Shown: positions 33,232-42,244, counted from the stretch's first letter. The stretch: 64,000 nucleotides of DNA from Candidatus Bathyarchaeota archaeon (GCA_026014745.1 JAOZHS010000001.1:124001-188000); one strand, 5' to 3'. Notes: generated by a model from the sequence alone, not told the origin. Translations and numbers: made by a program.

Positions 33232-34014
33232 ATGGCACAAACCGCAGAAATCTACGATTTACAAGGCAAAGCAACAGGAAAAATTACTTTGCCAGATGTT
33301 TTCTCTACCCCGTTAAGACCCGACGTTATCAAACGTGCCGTCTTAGCAATACAATCTAGCAGGATCCAACCCCAAGGACGAGATCCAATGGCAGGCAAGA
33401 AAACCACCGCGGAATCACGTGGTACAGGTAGCGGAATTGCAAGAGTTCCCCGTGTTAAGGGTGGAAGCGGACGCGCAGGATTCGCCCCTAGCACCGTTAA
33501 AGGTCGCCAGCCTCATCCGCCTCGTGCAGAAAAAATCATAGTCAAAAACATACCCAAAAAAGAAGCCAAATTAGCCTTAACCTCCGCTATTGCAGCAACC
33601 GCACAAAAAGAAACCGTTGCTCTACGTGGTCACAAAATCGACAAAGTAGTTGCCTTGCCCTTAGTGGTCGCAGACGCATTTGCAGCTTTAACTAAAGCTA
33701 AAGAAGTCGAAGACGCATTCGCAAACCTCGGCTTATCCGATGATGTTACACGCGTCAAAGACAGCCGCAACATACGTGCAGGCAAAGGCAAACACCGCGG
33801 CAGAAAAATGAAGCAAGCCGTCGGTCCACTCATCGTGGTAGCGGACGACACACCTTTAGTAAACGCCGCAAGCAACGTTCCAGGCGTTGAAGTGACAACA
33901 GTCTCTAACCTAAACACTGAAATGTTGGCTCCAGGCACTCACCCCGGCAGATTAACCGTTTGGACTAATGGCGCTATCGAAAAACTAAACACCCTCTATG
34001 GAGAATCAGCATAA
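33232..34014 (+). CDS. rpl4: Large-subunit ribosomal protein uL4
   Basis: Binds 23S rRNA and extends a loop into the exit tunnel. The basic loop region GTGSGIARVPRVKGGSGRAG near residues 63-82 and the Arg/Pro-rich RQPHPPRAEK that follows are conserved L4 features. It is 260 residues long, normal for archaea. Its stop overlaps the rpl23 start as TAATG, which indicates coupled translation. Confidence 0.96.
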   Translation: MAQTAEIYDLQGKATGKITLPDVFSTPLRPDVIKRAVLAIQSSRIQPQGRDPMAGKKTTAESRGTGSGIARVPRVKGGSGRAGFAPSTVKGRQPHPPRAEKIIVKNIPKKEAKLALTSAIAATAQKETVALRGHKIDKVVALPLVVADAFAALTKAKEVEDAFANLGLSDDVTRVKDSRNIRAGKGKHRGRKMKQAVGPLIVVADDTPLVNAASNVPGVEVTTVSNLNTEMLAPGTHPGRLTVWTNGAIEKLNTLYGESA

Positions 34015-34274
34015 TGAACATTGATGAAATAATCTCATACCCACTGATGACTGAATCCGCAAGTTTAATGGTTGAGCGAGACAACAAACTCATCTTTGTT
34101 GTCAGCCTAAAAGCAGGCAAAGAAGACATTAAACGCGCCGTCGAATTGCTCTACGAAGTTAAAGTCAAAAAAATCAACGTACTCATTACTCCGCAAGGCG
34201 TAAAGAAAGCGTTCGTGAAGCTTACCCCTGAATACAAAGCTTCAGATGTCGCAATCAAATTAGGAATACTCTAA
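34014..34274 (+). CDS. rpl23: Large-subunit ribosomal protein uL23
   Basis: Sits at the tunnel exit and forms the docking site for the signal recognition particle. The 86-residue protein has the L23 pattern YPLMTESASLMVERDNKLIF, then VELLYEVKVKKINVLITPQG and a final KAFVKLTPEYKASDVAIKLG. It starts at the A of the TAATG shared with rpl4. Confidence 0.96.
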   Translation: MNIDEIISYPLMTESASLMVERDNKLIFVVSLKAGKEDIKRAVELLYEVKVKKINVLITPQGVKKAFVKLTPEYKASDVAIKLGIL

Positions 34275-34294
34275 ACATAACGAAGGCATGACTT

Positions 34295-35035
34295 ATGGGA
34301 AAACGTATTCGTGTTCAAAGAAGGGGTCGTGGTGGTCGTAACTTCCGCGCCTCAACTCACAAACGTGTTGCTCCAGCCAAATATCCAGCTATTGCTCCAA
34401 AAGAAAGCTTTGAAGCCGAATTAGTCGGCGTCATCGTTGACTTGGTCCATGACCCTGGCCGCGGTGCCCCGCTTTCACTGATCGAATTTGAAAATGGCTT
34501 ATCTGTTTACAGCATTACTCCAGAAGGCGTATATGCCGGTCAACAAATCGTCTACGGCGGAAAAGCTCCCGCAGAAATCGGCAACATCTTACCGCTTGGT
34601 AAAATGCCTGAAGGCACCTTAGTGTGCGACCTTGAACTTCGCCCCGGCGACGGAGGCAAGATGGCTCGGTCTTCTGGTGCATACGCCACTGTTGTCGGCC
34701 ATACACCTCAAGGCACTATGATTCGTTTACCTTCACGCAGAACACGTTACGTTGACGATTATTGTTTGGCCACTGTGGGTGTAATTTCTGCTTCTGGACG
34801 CATTGAGAAACCGTTCCTTAAAGCAGGCGAGAAATTCCATCTCATGAAAGCCAAAGGTCACAAGTACCCACGTACTAGCGGTCGCAAAATGGTCCCTGCT
34901 GTTCACCCCTATGGTAGCAGCAAACGTAGCGCACGCAGAACCACAACAACATCGCACGGTGCTCCTCCAGGACAGAAAGTCGGCTTAATCGCTGCTCGCG
35001 GTCCAGGACAGAAAAAGAAACGTGCCATTAGATGA
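34295..35035 (+). CDS. rpl2: Large-subunit ribosomal protein uL2
   Basis: Joins the subunits and supports peptidyl transferase. MGKRIRVQRRGRGG at the N-terminus, RPGDGGKMARSSGAYATVVG near 108-127 and VPAVHPYGSSKRS near 200 (the VAMNPVDHPHGGG region in bacteria, shortened as in archaea) identify L2. It has 246 residues and follows rpl23 by 20 bases. Confidence 0.96.
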   Translation: MGKRIRVQRRGRGGRNFRASTHKRVAPAKYPAIAPKESFEAELVGVIVDLVHDPGRGAPLSLIEFENGLSVYSITPEGVYAGQQIVYGGKAPAEIGNILPLGKMPEGTLVCDLELRPGDGGKMARSSGAYATVVGHTPQGTMIRLPSRRTRYVDDYCLATVGVISASGRIEKPFLKAGEKFHLMKAKGHKYPRTSGRKMVPAVHPYGSSKRSARRTTTTSHGAPPGQKVGLIAARGPGQKKKRAIR

Positions 35036-35078
35036 TAAAACTTAAATGTTAAGGAAAAAAGTTAGGTGTAGATGAAAG

Positions 35079-35486
35079 ATGCCCCTCAAAGAATTTAGCT
35101 ACCGTGGACACAGCCTTGCCAGTTTGTCAGGTATGTCTATGGATGAATTCATCAACCTCCTCCCGTCACGACAACGCAGAAGTCTGCAACGCGGATTAAC
35201 CCCTGAACAGCGTATACTGTTAGAGAAACTCCGTGAAGCTAAAGAATCACAAAAACAGGGCAAAGAAGCGGGGATAAAAACCCACGTCCGAGACCTGATT
35301 GTTCTGCCGGAAATGGTTGGCTCAAAGATCAGTGTGCACAACGGCAAAGAATTCGTCGCAATTGACATAAAACCCGACATGATTGGTCATTACCTCGGCG
35401 AATTTGCCATAACCAACAAACCAGTGCGTCATGGAACGCCCGGTATTGGTGCATCTCGTTCTTCGATGTATGTGCCTCTGAAGTAA
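35079..35486 (+). CDS. rps19: Small-subunit ribosomal protein uS19
   Basis: Protein of the 30S head that binds 16S rRNA with uS13. [20 protein letters not shown] at the N-terminus is the archaeal/eukaryal S15e-type lead. The C-terminus has [19 protein letters not shown] and the final GIGASRSS. It is 135 residues long. The next genes usual for this cluster (uL22, uS3, uL29) are absent; a T-rich tract follows and then a surface-protein gene. Confidence 0.95.
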   Translation: MPLKEFSYRGHSLASLSGMSMDEFINLLPSRQRRSLQRGLTPEQRILLEKLREAKESQKQGKEAGIKTHVRDLIVLPEMVGSKISVHNGKEFVAIDIKPDMIGHYLGEFAITNKPVRHGTPGIGASRSSMYVPLK

Positions 35487-35746
35487 ACCTTTTTTTCTTC
35501 TTTCTTTTCTTATGTTTGTTGATGCTTTTGTATACGGTAGTTTTTGGTTACTTTGTTTTAATTGAGTATGCCTGGTGTATAGCTTTCAGTGATCCCCCTT
35601 CCCTTATATAAAGCGCTCAAGCGCTCCTTTTTGTGTTATTGTTGGACGTTAAAAAATTAGTTTTTTTTATTATTTGTCTAATCATTTATATGTTTTTGAA
35701 GATTTTTTAAAAAAATGCTAGTAGTAAGCGCCACTTGTTACACACC

Positions 35747-35754
35747 TATAAATA
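35747..35754 (+). promoter_or_regulatory. TATA box of the surface-protein gene
   Basis: TATAAATA at 35747-35754, a strong archaeal match. A start about 26 bases on falls at 35776-35778, directly before the hairpin at 35779. The stretch 35487-35838 also holds a T-rich tract after rps19 and another TATA-like element (TTATATAAAG) near 35605. Confidence 0.6.
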
Positions 35755-35778
35755 ACAACTTATCCTATAAGGCAATTC

Positions 35779-35817
35779 TACCGAACAAGCCCTTACCTTA
35801 GGGGCTTTGTTTCGGTA
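35779..35817 (+). promoter_or_regulatory. Hairpin at the predicted 5' end of the surface-protein mRNA
   Basis: TACCGAACAAGCCC and GGGGCTTTGTTTCGGTA form a long stem with two small bulges and an eight-base loop. It starts within a few bases of the transcript start predicted from the TATA box and ends 21 bases before the ATG. The downstream ribosome site (TAAGGAAA, 35822-35829) stays free. A 5' terminal stem of this kind would protect a highly expressed mRNA from decay. This role is inferred. Confidence 0.55.
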
Positions 35818-35838
35818 AAAATTAAGGAAACTGAAAAA

Positions 35839-38658
35839 ATGATAAATAAAAACAGAAAGAACAAATCTACTTTAATCGCCCTAATAGCAGCAGCACTAAT
35901 GCTCTCTTCAGTCTTCATGGCACCAGCAGTTGATGCAGCTACCAATCACTACAACACTTGGATCTACGTTGCAACTAGCGCTCCCGCAAGCGGCACCCAA
36001 GTTGGCGCAACTATGTTGATCGTCGCTTGGACAGCCGAAATGCCTCCGGACACTGGAGAAATTAGCCACGTGGTTAATTCTCCCTCTGGCAGAGCCGGAT
36101 GGTATGGCATGAAAGTACAAGTCTGGGACCCTGACAACGAAACACAAATAATCGAGATGCCCTACAGCGACTCCGTCGGCGCCAACTACGTCCAGTATAC
36201 CCCTGAAAAGTTAGGCACATACAAAGTACAAGCAATCTTCCCTGAAACTGACAAAGAACTAAAAGTGGACTTAGTCTCTGGTGGAAGCACTTTCCACGCA
36301 GGCGACCACTACATCTACAGCGCAGCTGTAAGCCCAATCACAACCTTCCTAGTTGTTGAAGACGCCCCAACGAAATGGGTTGAGTCACCTCTTCCCAGCG
36401 ATTACTGGACCCGCCCAATCAGTGGCGCATCCAGAGAATGGTACCCTCTTGCAGGCAACTGGCTAGGTAGCGCAGCAGATGTGTGGCCACTAGGCAGCGC
36501 AGGCGGCAACATAGAGACATATGCCTACGGTACGGCACCTGAATCTTCCCACATTCTATGGTCGAAACCCTTCTATATTGGCGGTATAGCGGATGAACGC
36601 TTCGGCGACAGCGCTTTTGCGACAGCTCACTATCAAGGTGTACAATTCTCTCCAAACGTAATTCTTGATGGCAAAATCCACTGGTCTCCCTACATGACAC
36701 ACACAGGAACGAAAGGTTGGGAAGTAATCGACCTATACACAGGTGAAACACTATACCTTAATCGTTCTCAAAACGCGCCAAGCATGGGCTCAGTCTACCA
36801 ATACGAATCACCCAACCAACATGGCGAATTTGCCTATCTATGGGACACCGGTACCGGCGGCGGCTTCTTTGGAGGCGGCACACCAGCTACATTACCACAA
36901 ATCGTAACCTTATCCAATGCCAGTCAAAGAGTCTCTGACCTCAGCGTATACAAAGTAGGAAACCCCTATGTGGTGAATAGAAGCCAAACACCCATAACCT
37001 CAGGCACTGTTTGGAGAATGGTTGATGCACACACATTAAACACCGTTTGCTACATTGCTAACGTCTCTTCTTCTGGAACACAGGTTTACGGCAAAGACGG
37101 CAGTTATCTCTACTACAATGCAGTTAATCTTGGAAATTCCACAAATCCAAAGTATTACTGTACCGTCTGGAATTCTTCAGCAGGCACAATGGTTGCTAGC
37201 GAAACAGGAACAGGCTATTGGCAATGGCGACCCGCAGGCGGCGACTTCGGTGCAGAAAACCCATACTTCGGTACTGGTAACTTCTTTGTTTCAATGCCCA
37301 TGAACTACGACATCGTTCACAACGGTAACCTCTTCTACTCGCAGAACTTCTCAATACCCAACATATCAGGCGGCTCAATCCAAGCTATTCGCCAAGATGA
37401 AATAATGATTGTTGGAACCGCTGGCTCAAATACCAAGAACGGAGTTACTCAAGGATGGTTGATGGGTATCAGCCTAGAACCCTCAAACAGAGGCTCCCAA
37501 CTTTGGAAAACAACCTTCACACCGCCATTCGTTGACCTAGACAAAAACATCACTCTGGCAGCCATGTTCACAGGCGGCTTCAGCATGACCGGCGTATATC
37601 CAGAAGATGGCGTATTCACATTCGGCGAAACAAAGCAGCTAAAGACATGGGTCTTCGACTTAGGCTCAGGCCAAGAACTCTGGTCAACCAATGAAACCTA
37701 CTCAGCCGATAACCAATACAACTTCTACGGCCAAGACCAAATAGTCATAGACGGAAAACTAATCCTCTACGGTGGATATGCAGGCAAAATGACTGCTTTT
37801 GATATCCAAACTGGCAATGTCGAGTGGGTCCACAACTGGCAAAGCATCGGTGACGAATCACCCTACGGTAACTACCCCATTCAGATAAGTGCAGTCTCAG
37901 GCGACAAAATCTACACAACAACTTGGGAACACTCCTACACCATTCCGCTCTACCGTGGTCCTAACCTAACCTGCCTCAACGCCACAGATGGAACAGTAAT
38001 CTGGGACATCTTAGACTTTGGCGGCGGTGTAGCAATCGCAGATGGACGACTAGTCGCTGGCAATAGCATGGACAACCAAATCTACTGCTACGGCATGGGT
38101 CCAAGCGCAACCACAGTTGACGCACCCCAAATCATCCCAACACTAGGCACAGGCGTAATGATCACTGGCACCGTCACAGACCAAACAACCACTGGCAGAC
38201 GCAACACCAACGACCAGGTAGACTTCACACTCCAAGGCACCCCCGCTGTCTCTGATGAGACCATGAGTGCATGGATGGAATACCTCTTCATGCAGCAACC
38301 CTACCCAACCGACGGAACAGGCGTCGAAGTCACCTTAGCCACCATTGACCCCAACGGCAACTACTACGACATAGGCACAGTCACCACCGACCTAAATGGC
38401 AAATACGCTCTACCCTTCAACCCTGAAGTCCCCGGCAACTACCAAATCATTGCAACATTTGCAGGCTCCAAATCGTACGGGTCATCCTCAGACACAACCT
38501 ACCTATCAGTAGCCGAAGCACCAGCAACAGCTTCACCCGTCCCCGCAGCTAACCTACCACCCACAGAAACCTACTTCGCAATCTCAACAGTAGCAATCAT
38601 CATCGCAATCGCCATTGTTGGCGCATTAGTAATGATGATGCTAAGAAAACGGCCATAA
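35839..38658 (+). CDS. Large secreted beta-propeller surface protein (S-layer candidate)
   Basis: Protein of 939 residues. It has a signal peptide at residues 9-34 (cut after VDAA-like residues), many Trp/Gly-rich blocks typical of PQQ-like beta-propeller repeats (GWEVIDLYTGETLYL, AFDIQTGNVEWVHNW, CLNATDGTVIWD), an Ig-like domain near 815-890, and a C-terminal membrane helix followed by RKRP. Numerous N-x-S/T sites suggest N-glycosylation. The strong TATA box, 5' hairpin, codon use rich in C-ending codons and isolated position point to high expression. An S-layer or major envelope role is inferred. Confidence 0.75.
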   Translation: MINKNRKNKSTLIALIAAALMLSSVFMAPAVDAATNHYNTWIYVATSAPASGTQVGATMLIVAWTAEMPPDTGEISHVVNSPSGRAGWYGMKVQVWDPDNETQIIEMPYSDSVGANYVQYTPEKLGTYKVQAIFPETDKELKVDLVSGGSTFHAGDHYIYSAAVSPITTFLVVEDAPTKWVESPLPSDYWTRPISGASREWYPLAGNWLGSAADVWPLGSAGGNIETYAYGTAPESSHILWSKPFYIGGIADERFGDSAFATAHYQGVQFSPNVILDGKIHWSPYMTHTGTKGWEVIDLYTGETLYLNRSQNAPSMGSVYQYESPNQHGEFAYLWDTGTGGGFFGGGTPATLPQIVTLSNASQRVSDLSVYKVGNPYVVNRSQTPITSGTVWRMVDAHTLNTVCYIANVSSSGTQVYGKDGSYLYYNAVNLGNSTNPKYYCTVWNSSAGTMVASETGTGYWQWRPAGGDFGAENPYFGTGNFFVSMPMNYDIVHNGNLFYSQNFSIPNISGGSIQAIRQDEIMIVGTAGSNTKNGVTQGWLMGISLEPSNRGSQLWKTTFTPPFVDLDKNITLAAMFTGGFSMTGVYPEDGVFTFGETKQLKTWVFDLGSGQELWSTNETYSADNQYNFYGQDQIVIDGKLILYGGYAGKMTAFDIQTGNVEWVHNWQSIGDESPYGNYPIQISAVSGDKIYTTTWEHSYTIPLYRGPNLTCLNATDGTVIWDILDFGGGVAIADGRLVAGNSMDNQIYCYGMGPSATTVDAPQIIPTLGTGVMITGTVTDQTTTGRRNTNDQVDFTLQGTPAVSDETMSAWMEYLFMQQPYPTDGTGVEVTLATIDPNGNYYDIGTVTTDLNGKYALPFNPEVPGNYQIIATFAGSKSYGSSSDTTYLSVAEAPATASPVPAANLPPTETYFAISTVAIIIAIAIVGALVMMMLRKRP

Positions 38659-38680
38659 ACCAGCAAAAAAACAATCCCTC

Positions 38681-38698
38681 CCCCCTTTATTTTTTTTT
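38681..38698 (+). terminator. Pyrimidine/T-run terminator
   Basis: A C-rich tract running into a nine-T run 22-40 bases after the surface-protein stop. Archaeal RNA polymerase stops readily at T-runs without a hairpin. Confidence 0.5.
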
Positions 38699-38819
38699 AA
38701 TTAACTTTTCGTCATACCTGACCATCTTTTGTGTACCCTCAAAAAAAACAAAAGTACCCTTGGGATTAGCGGCACAGAAACCTTGCAACTAAAAATGTGG
38801 GTTGCCCCAAGAATTGGGG

Positions 38820-39248
38820 TTATGCGCTGTAGTCTCTGCCTACAGGTTTTGAGCTTGGCGGTTTGCCTGCTTCAGGAATCTGTGGCAACGGAATTGCAGG
38901 CGGCACATTCAACGTTCTTGAAATGAGTACTGATTCAATGAAGACAACGTTGGATATGGATTGGATGATTATTTGTGCTGGCGGCTTTTTTTGTTCATAA
39001 TCTTTGAGGACTTTTTCTAACTCGTTTTTTTCGCCGGTTACATATGCGTTGCCTTTGATTGTCATCTGTGCAATCGAGGGATTATACATGATTGATAAAA
39101 CGAATGGTACCTCCAAGTTTTCGTCTTGCTTCTTCTCCATGCCCACCACGTTAATGTTGGTGTTAATTTGAATGGGCGGTACAGGCTTGCGGATATCCCA
39201 GAAGCGTTCAGCCGATATACTTGAAATTATAACGTTAACTCTAAGCAT
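38820..39248 (-). CDS. Uncharacterised archaeal protein downstream of eS31
   Basis: Unrecognised 142-residue protein. The sequence alternates short beta-type segments (VNVIISSISAERFW, PIQINTNINVVGME, FVLSIMYNPSIAQMTIKG) with a helix (KNELEKVLKDYEQ) and ends in a proline-rich tail (LNVPPAIPLPQIPEAG). This layout recalls SecB-like chaperones, but only loosely. It follows the eS31 gene by 45 bases on the same strand and is probably the last gene of the rpo7-spt4-eS24 cluster. Confidence 0.6.
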   Translation of the reverse strand: MLRVNVIISSISAERFWDIRKPVPPIQINTNINVVGMEKKQDENLEVPFVLSIMYNPSIAQMTIKGNAYVTGEKNELEKVLKDYEQKKPPAQIIIQSISNVVFIESVLISRTLNVPPAIPLPQIPEAGKPPSSKPVGRDYSA

Positions 39249-39293
39249 GTTGGTTCAAAAAAGAATAAGTGCAGAGGGGAGATTTAAAACTGC

Positions 39294-39521
39294 TTATTTC
39301 TGCTTGTAGCGAGTAAATCCACAGTGGCCACAGGTGTATCGGTCATGGTGGTCTGCCATGAAGTAGCCTGGTCCGCAACGTTCGCAGGTTGGTCGAGCAC
39401 GTGTAAATTTTTCGCCATCAACTTTGTACATGGCTTTGATGCCTTTTTCTCCGCCTTTACCTTTCTTTTCTGATTTGGCTTTTTCAGCGGGTTTTGCGTC
39501 TGCGGCTGGTTTAGGTGCCAT
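39294..39521 (-). CDS. rps27ae: Small-subunit ribosomal protein eS31 (S27ae)
   Basis: Zinc-ribbon ribosomal protein of archaea and eukaryotes. The C-terminal half has CERCGPGYFMADHHDRYTCG-type spacing with Cys pairs CERC and CGHC. The N-terminal 28 residues are an Ala/Lys-rich tail that is longer than in many archaea. It starts in an overlap of one base with the eS24 stop. It has 75 residues. Confidence 0.93.
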   Translation of the reverse strand: MAPKPAADAKPAEKAKSEKKGKGGEKGIKAMYKVDGEKFTRARPTCERCGPGYFMADHHDRYTCGHCGFTRYKQK

Positions 39522-39829
39522 TATGCATTCTCCTCTTCTTTGGGTTTTTGTGGATTGTTCCGTTTGCGGATGTATTCAGGTTCAACCAGTTTAGCTTGAG
39601 CGACTGATTGATATACGTTAGCGGTTCCCTCAGTGATGTTGGTTCCAGTTTTGGTGCGCATACGTTTCACAAACACCACTTCGTCGCCGATTTTCATCTC
39701 TGTGGCTACGGCTTTTTTGACTTCCAACCGCTGCGGAGTTTTCTCTTTTGGACCCTGAATGATAGTGAAGCCTACTTCTTTCCGTTTGAGAAGCGGATTA
39801 TCTTTGGTTGATTCTATTTTGATTTGCAT
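39521..39829 (-). CDS. rps24e: Small-subunit ribosomal protein eS24
   Basis: Archaeal/eukaryal 30S protein, 102 residues. NPLLKRKEVGFTIIQG near residues 12-27 and VVFVKRMRTKTGTNITEGTA near 52-71 are the family's hallmark segments. It lies between the dephospho-CoA kinase and eS31 genes, the usual archaeal order. Confidence 0.93.
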   Translation of the reverse strand: MQIKIESTKDNPLLKRKEVGFTIIQGPKEKTPQRLEVKKAVATEMKIGDEVVFVKRMRTKTGTNITEGTANVYQSVAQAKLVEPEYIRKRNNPQKPKEEENA

Positions 39830-39872
39830 TAATGTTCACTTGAGGCGTAAGTTCATACAATAATCTTCTTAT

Positions 39873-40403
39873 TTAGCTTTTCGCGGGTTTCATGCCTTTT
39901 AGTAACCCTTCTACCTGAGCTTTCTTTTCAAACGATGCCCTAACCACCACTACGCCAACATGCGGCTGCCCATAAACTACAAACGCGTTTTGAGGAGCAT
40001 ACAAAACAGCAACAAGCGTCAGGAGGTCTTCTTCGCCATCCACCACAATGTGCGTGTGGTCACCCTTGGTGAGAGTTTCTTGGATGGCTTCTATGGCTTC
40101 CTCTGTAATGGTTCCCTGTGGATTCTTCACGTTAACGGTTCTCTCCCCGTGGGGCTCTAACGGCAAAGGTTTTTTGCTCCGCAAAGAAATATGATCAATA
40201 ACCGTTAGCTGCGGATGCATCCCGTAGGTGTGGAGGTTTTTTGAAACAACATCCCCGACGGATATGACCATCGGTGGCTTTTCTTTGTTGATTTGCTCTT
40301 TTAGTTTAGCCATTGTTTGGTCGGGGGTGCCTTCAATTAGGCTGCCGAAGGGTTCCTTAAGGAAAATGCGTAACTGAGGGGTAAGCGTGTAAACTATATT
40401 CAT
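39873..40403 (-). CDS. GTP-dependent dephospho-CoA kinase (DUF359)
   Basis: Phosphorylates dephospho-CoA with GTP in the last step of archaeal coenzyme A synthesis, a role shown for the Thermococcus homologue. GDVVSKNL near residues 50-57, VVDGEEDLLTLVAVLYAP near 119-136 and VYGQPHVGVVVV near 143-154 are conserved DUF359 motifs. The 176-residue length is usual. It lies in the standard spt4-DUF359-eS24 order. Confidence 0.9.
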   Translation of the reverse strand: MNIVYTLTPQLRIFLKEPFGSLIEGTPDQTMAKLKEQINKEKPPMVISVGDVVSKNLHTYGMHPQLTVIDHISLRSKKPLPLEPHGERTVNVKNPQGTITEEAIEAIQETLTKGDHTHIVVDGEEDLLTLVAVLYAPQNAFVVYGQPHVGVVVVRASFEKKAQVEGLLKGMKPAKS

Positions 40404-40470
40404 GGCTGGAGCCTGACAAAAGATGAAGGGTTATCTAAGATAAGAAACTGCCGCAGAAAACCCAAAAGGT

Positions 40471-40656
40471 TTAGCGGACTTTGAGTGCGTATCGGCCCTT
40501 TTCTTTGATGCCCATGGCTTTAGCGACGGCGGAGTGTTCAGGGTCAAACATAACCACTAAACCACTGTAGTCTTCGCTAAAACTTGTTGACCGACATTTG
40601 GGGCAAACATTTTCTTTTGTTATAAAATGACAATTAGTGCATGCTTTTTCGCTCAC
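40471..40656 (-). CDS. spt4: Transcription elongation factor Spt4 (RpoE'')
   Basis: Zinc-binding partner of Spt5 that keeps RNA polymerase processive. CTNCHFITKENVCPKCRS at residues 6-23 gives the four-Cys zinc site, followed by the short beta domain. It is 61 residues long and lies 11 bases after rpo7, its usual neighbour. Confidence 0.95.
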   Translation of the reverse strand: MSEKACTNCHFITKENVCPKCRSTSFSEDYSGLVVMFDPEHSAVAKAMGIKEKGRYALKVR

Positions 40657-40667
40657 AGTTTTTACCC

Positions 40668-41252
40668 CTATTCTGCTCCTGTTTCAGGCTTCTTTTCGCC
40701 AGCTGCATCTTTAGCTTGATCCATCCTGAGCCACTCGAGTTTGCCCAAGAAGGGTTGTCTTGCGGTGACGCCGATTTTGCCGCTGCTGCCTGCCCGACCC
40801 AAAGAGACGGCGGTTATGCGAACGCGCACTTGGTCGCCTGTGGTGAGTTTACGTTTAGTTTCTTTGCCTAACAGGACGCCTTGTTTTTCGTCATAGCTGA
40901 TGTAGTCATCCATAAGTTGTGATACGTGAAGTAAGGCATCGACGGGTCCGATGCGGACGAATGCGCCGAAATCTGCGATTTCAACTACGTCGCCTTCGAC
41001 GACTTCTTGGATTATTGGATAGAATGTTAATAGTGAAAAGGTAACTTTGTGGTAGGTTGCGCCGTCACCGGGGATGATTTTTCCGATAGGGCTAACCTCT
41101 ATTCCTGTAACTGCAATAACATAGCCCAATTCCTCATCCACGACGCCCTCGTATTTCTGTTTAACTTGTTCGCGGCCCACTTTCTCGAGTGGGTTACCGA
41201 AGGTCTCGGGTGGGATGCGGATAGTATCTTGAAGAGTAATCAGTTTGAACAT
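40668..41252 (-). CDS. rpo7: RNA polymerase subunit Rpo7 (E')
   Basis: Stalk subunit of archaeal RNA polymerase that binds emerging RNA. An N-terminal tip domain (TLQDTIRIPPETFG, then GEVSPIGKIIPGDGATYHKV-like sequence) leads into an S1 RNA-binding domain (EGDVVEIADFGAFVRIGPVDALLHVSQL near 84-111). It has 194 residues. It directly abuts the PIN gene stop and precedes spt4. Confidence 0.95.
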   Translation of the reverse strand: MFKLITLQDTIRIPPETFGNPLEKVGREQVKQKYEGVVDEELGYVIAVTGIEVSPIGKIIPGDGATYHKVTFSLLTFYPIIQEVVEGDVVEIADFGAFVRIGPVDALLHVSQLMDDYISYDEKQGVLLGKETKRKLTTGDQVRVRITAVSLGRAGSSGKIGVTARQPFLGKLEWLRMDQAKDAAGEKKPETGAE

Positions 41253-41675
41253 CTACGATATCAACCCGTCTATGTCAAGACGCGATTTTTGTCTCACATA
41301 AATCACTGGCACACTTATATCTCTTAGCCTCTTCTTTAAGATTCTATCGTTTGTGAAAACCGGTGAATTCCATTTTTTTGCCACTCGAACAATAACATCA
41401 TCCGTAGCTTCCTTACAATCTTCAACCGGGACGAGTTGACATTTCTCTGCAAACCGCAACGCTAAACCTGCTTCTCTTTGCAGTTTTGGTTCTTCTTTTT
41501 GGGTGAGCAACTCCAATTCATGTTTAACTGGAGAGAGCAAAACATACTCCACATTTCGGTTAAGCAATTGTTTGAGCTCCTCAAAGATGTCTATTTTGAA
41601 TTTTAAGGGCACAAAGAAGGCGTTTGAGTCTAAAATCACTTTTAGTGGCGTTTTTTTAGTGGTTGAAGCCGACAC
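41253..41675 (-). CDS. PIN-domain protein (Fcf1/VapC-like nuclease)
   Basis: PIN-fold ribonuclease family protein, probably working in rRNA processing as its eukaryal relatives Fcf1/Utp24 do. ILDSNAFF carries the first catalytic Asp, a central Glu lies in VKHELELL, and ATDDVIVRVA plus VFTNDRILKKRL supply the later acidic residues. The frame is open to 41735, but GTG 41675 with GGAG about ten bases upstream is preferred, giving 140 residues. It leads the PIN-rpo7-spt4 cluster, a conserved archaeal order. Confidence 0.85.
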   Translation of the reverse strand: MSASTTKKTPLKVILDSNAFFVPLKFKIDIFEELKQLLNRNVEYVLLSPVKHELELLTQKEEPKLQREAGLALRFAEKCQLVPVEDCKEATDDVIVRVAKKWNSPVFTNDRILKKRLRDISVPVIYVRQKSRLDIDGLIS

Positions 41676-41766
41676 TTGACAGGGCTCCTGACTTCTTAAC
41701 GTACTTTGAGGGCTTAAACGTTTCCCTAAGACCACGACGATAAGTGCTGCCCTGATTTAGTATTAC

Positions 41767-41774
41767 TTTAAATA
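41767..41774 (+). promoter_or_regulatory. TATA box of the NUDIX gene
   Basis: TTTAAATA lies about 26 bases before 41796-41798, so the transcript should start at or next to the ATG. The message is probably leaderless. Confidence 0.55.
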
Positions 41775-41797
41775 TCTTGAATCTATGAATTCAGCCA

Positions 41798-42244
41798 ATG
41801 GTGAGTACAGTGCTTCGCGAGAAATCCTGTGGCGCAGTTGTTTACCTTAAAAAGGCTGATGAAACAACAAAGTATCTTTTGCTAAATTACGCCGCGGGGC
41901 ACTGGGACTTCGTTAAAGGCAACGTAGAAGTCAACGAATCGGAAAAGCAAACCGTCACCCGTGAACTCCGAGAAGAAACCGCCATAACCGAGGCCCAATT
42001 TGTTGAGGGCTTCCGAGAATCCATAGCCTATTTTTATCGGCGCCAAGGTTTAACTGTGCATAAAGAAGTTGTCTTTTTTATTATGGAATCTCAAACTGGA
42101 GATGTTACCATTAGCTTTGAGCATGTGGGCTTTGTCTGGCTTGATTATCAGCAGGCTCTACAGAAATTAACTTTTAAAAATGCAAAAGTTGTGCTGATTA
42201 GAGCACATGAATTCCTAAAAAACAAGGGAATAATAAAAGAATAA
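41798..42244 (+). CDS. NUDIX hydrolase (diadenosine tetraphosphatase-like)
   Basis: Hydrolyses nucleoside diphosphate compounds, most likely Ap4A or related alarmones. The NUDIX box GNVEVNESEKQTVTRELREE runs from about residue 47 to 66 and matches Gx5Ex7REUxEE. The lead SCGAVVYLKKADETTKYLLL is typical of the archaeal/animal Ap4A hydrolase group. It has 148 residues. It converges on aIF2-gamma with a three-base gap and is probably translated from a leaderless mRNA. Confidence 0.88.
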   Translation: MVSTVLREKSCGAVVYLKKADETTKYLLLNYAAGHWDFVKGNVEVNESEKQTVTRELREETAITEAQFVEGFRESIAYFYRRQGLTVHKEVVFFIMESQTGDVTISFEHVGFVWLDYQQALQKLTFKNAKVVLIRAHEFLKNKGIIKE

